Shown piece after piece: positions 59,211 through 64,000 of a stretch of 64,000 nt of DNA. A program made the position numbers and the translations under genes. Location: positions 1 to 64,000 of the forward strand of contig NZ_CABYWZ010000001.1 of the NCBI RefSeq assembly GCF_902522795.1. Reading direction: 5' to 3'. The notes beneath the pieces were generated by a model. The model saw only the letters and a list, made by a program, of their open reading frames with translations. It searched no databases and was not told the DNA's origin. The DNA comes from an uncultured Prochlorococcus sp. Its GTDB lineage: Bacteria > Cyanobacteriota > Cyanobacteriia > PCC-6307 > Cyanobiaceae. Numbering within the stretch: the first letter of the stretch is position 1; each line of letters starts with the position of its first letter.

Positions 59211-60428
59211 CTAAAAGTTTTTCTTCCACATATTAGAAATTTCTAAACATATATTTTTATTTCCAGAAATACTCAGAAAAGGTTTTGAAAAATACTTATT
59301 TGTTAATTTAAAAATATCTAACGAAGAAATTTCCTCTATTTTTGAATTTAAATCGTTCTCAGAAATTGGTGAAATACCATAACTAACTAACTGTATCTTT
59401 CTCTGTAAAATTTCATCTATTGCTTGATTTCCTAATAAAAAAGAACCTTTTAGTTTTTCTTTCGCTAATAATATTTCAGCATCAGTCAACGGATTTAAAA
59501 GTAAATTTTTCCATAGTTTTAATAATAGTTCAAAAGCAAAAAGTGCTTGATCATTAGATACGGATAAATAAATTAAAAATGGGGCATTTCCACTCCTTAT
59601 AGGATAATAAACACCTAAATCATAAGTGATACCATGTTTTTCTCTAAAAAGTTTAAATAAAGCAGCGCTCATACCATAAGATAAATATGACTCCAAAACC
59701 TTAAGAGGAAAATATTCACTACTTCTTCGCGAGCAAGTTTGGTCACCCATCATTAATATTGTTTGATTTGAATCATTATTAATGTAATCGAATCTATTCG
59801 TAGTATTTAAATTATGATTTAAAGGATCTGATTTTTCTTTTAAAATTTCTTTTTCAAGTTTCCCAAAATTTTCTCCATTTATTTCGGGATTATTTGAAAT
59901 TAAATACTTTTCCCTATTTTTAAAATTTTTAAACTCAAGCAAAACATCTTCATAGGTAATCTTTGAGACATCATTAACATTGCCTATTGTGTTAAAAGCA
60001 TAAGGATGATTTGAGTAAACAATTTTTCTCCATTTTTCAAAACAGATATTGAATTGATTCTCTTTATCTTTTTTAATGTGATCAATAGAGGATTTTTTTA
60101 CCTTTTTAAATTCAGTTTCCGAGAGGATTGGCTTATTAATTATTAAATCTAATAAAGGAAATAATTTGTTGAAATGTTCATTTAGGGATTTAATACTTAT
60201 TGAAATACCATCTTCAAATATTTCTTGATTTAATTCTGCTCCATAGGACTCAATATATTCAGAGAGAGTGAAATTGTTAAAACCTTCACATCCTCTGGTA
60301 AGTAATGAACAAAGGATCTTGTTTATCCCTTTTTTACCAGTACTATCCATATCACTCCCCCCTTTAATCCAAATTGAAGCAGTTGAAAAATTTCTTTTTT
60401 TATTATTTAAAAAATATCTTTTTAACAT
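59211..60428 (-). CDS. M16 peptidase-like protein (second half of tandem pair; no HxxEH)
   Basis: GSDMDSTGKKGINKILCSLLTRGCEGF; FREKHGITYDLGVYYPIRSG. Confidence 0.88.
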   Translation of the reverse strand: MLKRYFLNNKKRNFSTASIWIKGGSDMDSTGKKGINKILCSLLTRGCEGFNNFTLSEYIESYGAELNQEIFEDGISISIKSLNEHFNKLFPLLDLIINKPILSETEFKKVKKSSIDHIKKDKENQFNICFEKWRKIVYSNHPYAFNTIGNVNDVSKITYEDVLLEFKNFKNREKYLISNNPEINGENFGKLEKEILKEKSDPLNHNLNTTNRFDYINNDSNQTILMMGDQTCSRRSSEYFPLKVLESYLSYGMSAALFKLFREKHGITYDLGVYYPIRSGNAPFLIYLSVSNDQALFAFELLLKLWKNLLLNPLTDAEILLAKEKLKGSFLLGNQAIDEILQRKIQLVSYGISPISENDLNSKIEEISSLDIFKLTNKYFSKPFLSISGNKNICLEISNMWKKNF

Positions 60429-61672
60429 TTACTAGGGGATGCAACTAATGTAAATTTTTCTCCACGGATATATTCTGTAATCTCTTTGAAGTTATCCAAG
60501 TTATTCCAATATCTTAAATGATTCTCTAAATTATTTATTGAAGATTTTCTCCCCCAAAGAAGTTCATTTCCAAAGAATGAAGAGATTTGTGTAGATGTCT
60601 CTAAATTAAAGATATAATTACTTTTAACAATATTGATTGCTTTTTTTATTTCATCTAAAGCCAAGACTTTACAATTCGAGATCTCATCTATTGTTTTATT
60701 AATTTGCTTCTCTACTAAATCAAGATCTTTGGATTCACAACTTGCTTCCATTATAAATAATCCTCCTAATTCTCCGGCATTTACATCTACATATACCGAT
60801 TCAACAAGATTACTATCTTCTTTTAAGATTTTAACTAATCTGCTGTTTCTTCCAACAGATAGTATGGATGCTAATATCTCAAGTCCAATAATATTTTTTT
60901 GATCATTTAGGTTTGGGATAAACCAAGCCATAAATATTCTTGAAAACTCTAAATTATCAAACTTAACTGACTCTCTACCATTTCTAATTTTTAAAGAAGG
61001 TTTATTTTTTAGATTTATTAAATTTGGACTTTCTTTTATTCCAGATAGATCACTTTTTTCAAATATTTTATAAATTTCTTCGGAGAGATTCCCCGCAATT
61101 GCAATACAAATTTTTTCGGCAGTGTAATGTTTGCTATGAAATTTCACAAGGTCATTTATCTCTAAGTTTTGAATACTATGTTCAGTTCCCAGAATGGAAT
61201 TGGCATAATCCGGACTTAACCAAACCCTTTTCAAGAAATAATTAAATAGTCTCTCTTCAGGCTGATCATTTTGTTGTTTTATTTCATCAATAACTACCCC
61301 TTTTTCTTTTATAAATTCATTAGGATTAAAATCAGGAGCAACTACAATATTTGTCAAAAGAGCAAGTGATTCTTTAAAGTTATCTGGTGGAACTAAGACA
61401 TGGTAATGTACATCATCATAACCAGTTGAAGCGTTACTTACTCCGCCAAGTGATTCAATTTTATGGTCAAACTCACCTGGCATTATTTTGTTAGATCCTT
61501 TAAAAATCATATGTTCTAGAAAATGAGCAGTGCCATTTTTATCAACATCCTCAAATGAAGAACCTGCTTTGCACCAAATATCAATGCTTATAAGCGGCAA
61601 TTCTTTATTGTCCACAAACACACATCTAGTTTTGCTTGAATGGGTGTAGTAGTTTACATCTCCTACTTTCAT
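60422..61672 (-). CDS. M16 zinc peptidase (processing peptidase family)
   Basis: GTAHFLEHMIFKGS (HxxEH), GGVSNASTGYDDVHYHVLVPPDNF. Confidence 0.93.
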   Translation of the reverse strand: MKVGDVNYYTHSSKTRCVFVDNKELPLISIDIWCKAGSSFEDVDKNGTAHFLEHMIFKGSNKIMPGEFDHKIESLGGVSNASTGYDDVHYHVLVPPDNFKESLALLTNIVVAPDFNPNEFIKEKGVVIDEIKQQNDQPEERLFNYFLKRVWLSPDYANSILGTEHSIQNLEINDLVKFHSKHYTAEKICIAIAGNLSEEIYKIFEKSDLSGIKESPNLINLKNKPSLKIRNGRESVKFDNLEFSRIFMAWFIPNLNDQKNIIGLEILASILSVGRNSRLVKILKEDSNLVESVYVDVNAGELGGLFIMEASCESKDLDLVEKQINKTIDEISNCKVLALDEIKKAINIVKSNYIFNLETSTQISSFFGNELLWGRKSSINNLENHLRYWNNLDNFKEITEYIRGEKFTLVASPSKC

Positions 61673-61689
61673 TTCGGTTCTCTTTTTAA

Positions 61690-62438
<749 letters not shown>

Positions 62439-62439
<1 letters not shown>

Positions 62440-63353
62440 TGAAATTAAAAATATTAAAAAATTTATTTATTTATTTTTTATTATTTACACCAATATCTCT
62501 TGGTGTTATTTCCTGTTCTGGAAATAATAAATCTAGTTCAAAATTTAAAGAGGAAATAACTCCAGATTTCATACCTCCTATTACAGCTGTTGCCGCTCTT
62601 GGTCAACTTTCTCCTTCGGGAGAGATTAGACAATTGGCAGCTCCAATAAGTCAGTTTGGCTCTTCCCCACGAATTGTCGAAATTTTAGTAAATGAAGGAG
62701 ATTTCGTAAAAAAAGGTGATATCCTCGCAATCTTTGAAAATGGAGAAAAATTAATAGCTGATCTTGAAAGAAACGAAAATCTAATTGATACTATTAACGA
62801 AGAAATAATCCTAAAGAAAGATCAAATTCAAAGGTATGAGTTAGCTTTGAACAAAGATGTATATTCTTTTGTAGAGTTTTCACAGAGAAAAGATGAATTA
62901 TTAAAATTGCAAAAACAGAAAATTAATCTTATTGGAGATCAAAAAAACATCAAGATAGATCTATTTAATTCAAAACTAAGGAGTCCAATCAATGGTTTTA
63001 TCCTTGGAATAAACACGAGAGTTGGTGAAAGGCCTCAAAATGAAGGGATTTTGGATATTGGTTCTAGTCAAAAAATGGAAGCTTTGATAGAGGTTTATGA
63101 ATCTGACATCGATAGGGTCTTTATCTCTCAGAATGTTGAATTGAGCAGTGAGAACGGAGGTTTCCAAAAAAATCTTAAGGGAAAGGTGATTAGGATTAGT
63201 CCTCAGGTAAAACAAAGAAAAGTTCTATCGACTGATCCAACAGGGGATGCTGATTCACGAATTATCGAGGTACTAGTAAAACTAGATCAAGATTCTATAG
63301 ATATTGTTCAAAACTATGCAGGAATGAAAGTGATTGCAAAATTTATTCCCTAA
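62439..63353 (+). CDS. HlyD-family membrane fusion protein (DevB-like)
   Basis: Signal/lipoprotein N-terminus; GQLSPSGEIRQLAAP; NEGDFVKKGDILAIFENG. Confidence 0.85.
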
Positions 63354-64000
63354 TGAGTTTTTCTTTTTTAAAATTTAGAAAAATACCATTAGCTTGGTTG
63401 TTATTAACTAGGCAACCATTAAGGTTAGCAGTTGCCATAGCTGGAATCAGTTTTGCAGGGATTTTGATGTTCATGCAATTAGGATTTAGAGATGGTTTAT
63501 TTGATACGAGCGTAACTATTCATAAACTTCTAGATGCCGATCTTGTTTTGATAAGTCCCAGATCAAAAAGTTCTATAAGCATGAGTGGATTCCCAAAAAG
63601 AAGATTAATTCAATCTCTCGCTGTAGAGGATGTTGAAAAAACTACTCCCGTTAATCTAAATTATTTACTTTGGAGAAATCCCGAAAATCTTAAAACTAGA
63701 TCAATACTTGCATTAGGTTTTAATCCCTCCGATTCACTTCTTTTAGATGAGGGATTTTCAAAGAAAGCTTATAAATTGAGAAATCCATCAAGAGTTCTTT
63801 TTGACAAACTATCTAGACCTGAATTTGGACCGATTGAAGAATGGTTCTTATCTGAAAAAAAAGTTGAGACTGAGGTTGCTGGTAAAAGAGTAATTGTTGA
63901 GGGCCTTGTGGAGTTAGGACCATCTTTTGGCGCAGATGGTAATTTGATAACTAGTCGAGAAACCTTCTTAAGACTTTTTCCTGCTAATCCTCCCGGCAGT
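63353..64000 (+). CDS. DevC-like ABC transporter permease (partial, runs off window)
   Basis: Open frame from ATG 63353; IPLAWLLLTRQPLRLAVAIAGISFAGILMFMQLGFRDGLFD. Confidence 0.85.
   Translation, partial: MSFSFLKFRKIPLAWLLLTRQPLRLAVAIAGISFAGILMFMQLGFRDGLFDTSVTIHKLLDADLVLISPRSKSSISMSGFPKRRLIQSLAVEDVEKTTPVNLNYLLWRNPENLKTRSILALGFNPSDSLLLDEGFSKKAYKLRNPSRVLFDKLSRPEFGPIEEWFLSEKKVETEVAGKRVIVEGLVELGPSFGADGNLITSRETFLRLFPANPPGS

Overview
The window looks like a core-plus-accessory segment of a streamlined, AT-rich marine picocyanobacterium, very probably high-light-adapted Prochlorococcus. That assignment rests on gene content, petN/pcyA/hli-type genes, very small intergenic gaps and the purK-linked 6S RNA. 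It is inferred from reading, not from a database search. Ordinary core genes flank both sides (nrdJ, prfC, hslO, rsmE, a phnCDE-like transporter, aspC, ispG, ctp, nadA, aroB, purK; then pstCAB, petN, thf1/psb29, clpP, ftsH, sipA-like, two M16 peptidases, pcyA, devBC-like). Between about 25.5 and 37.7 kb, and again between about 48.8 and 55.4 kb, lie stretches rich in very small proteins. A complete four-gene LHR-Exo-Lig-PE-type DNA repair module sits at 42.9-48.7 kb.

The most interesting observations are: (1) two paralogous loci (25.6 and 28.0 kb) with near-identical promoters carrying a LexA-like box, where a DUF1651-type gene contains an out-of-frame 26-codon ORF at exactly the same offset, encoding a lipobox-containing lipopeptide (MFGL...PQxxGCL); (2) a 40-aa ORF at 32.6 kb whose ribosome-binding site is almost fully complementary to the 16S rRNA 3' tail; (3) a structured leader upstream of a 33-aa DUF4278-like peptide that resembles the glutamine-riboswitch/Downstream-peptide class; (4) a stand-alone NAD+-ligase adenylation module; (5) a tandem DnaA-box-like cluster far from any visible replication gene; (6) a family-4 UDG that lacks its Fe-S cysteines; (7) a phosphoesterase with no ATG/GTG/TTG start upstream of its catalytic motif. 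No tRNA, rRNA, CRISPR array, IS element or prophage was recognised.
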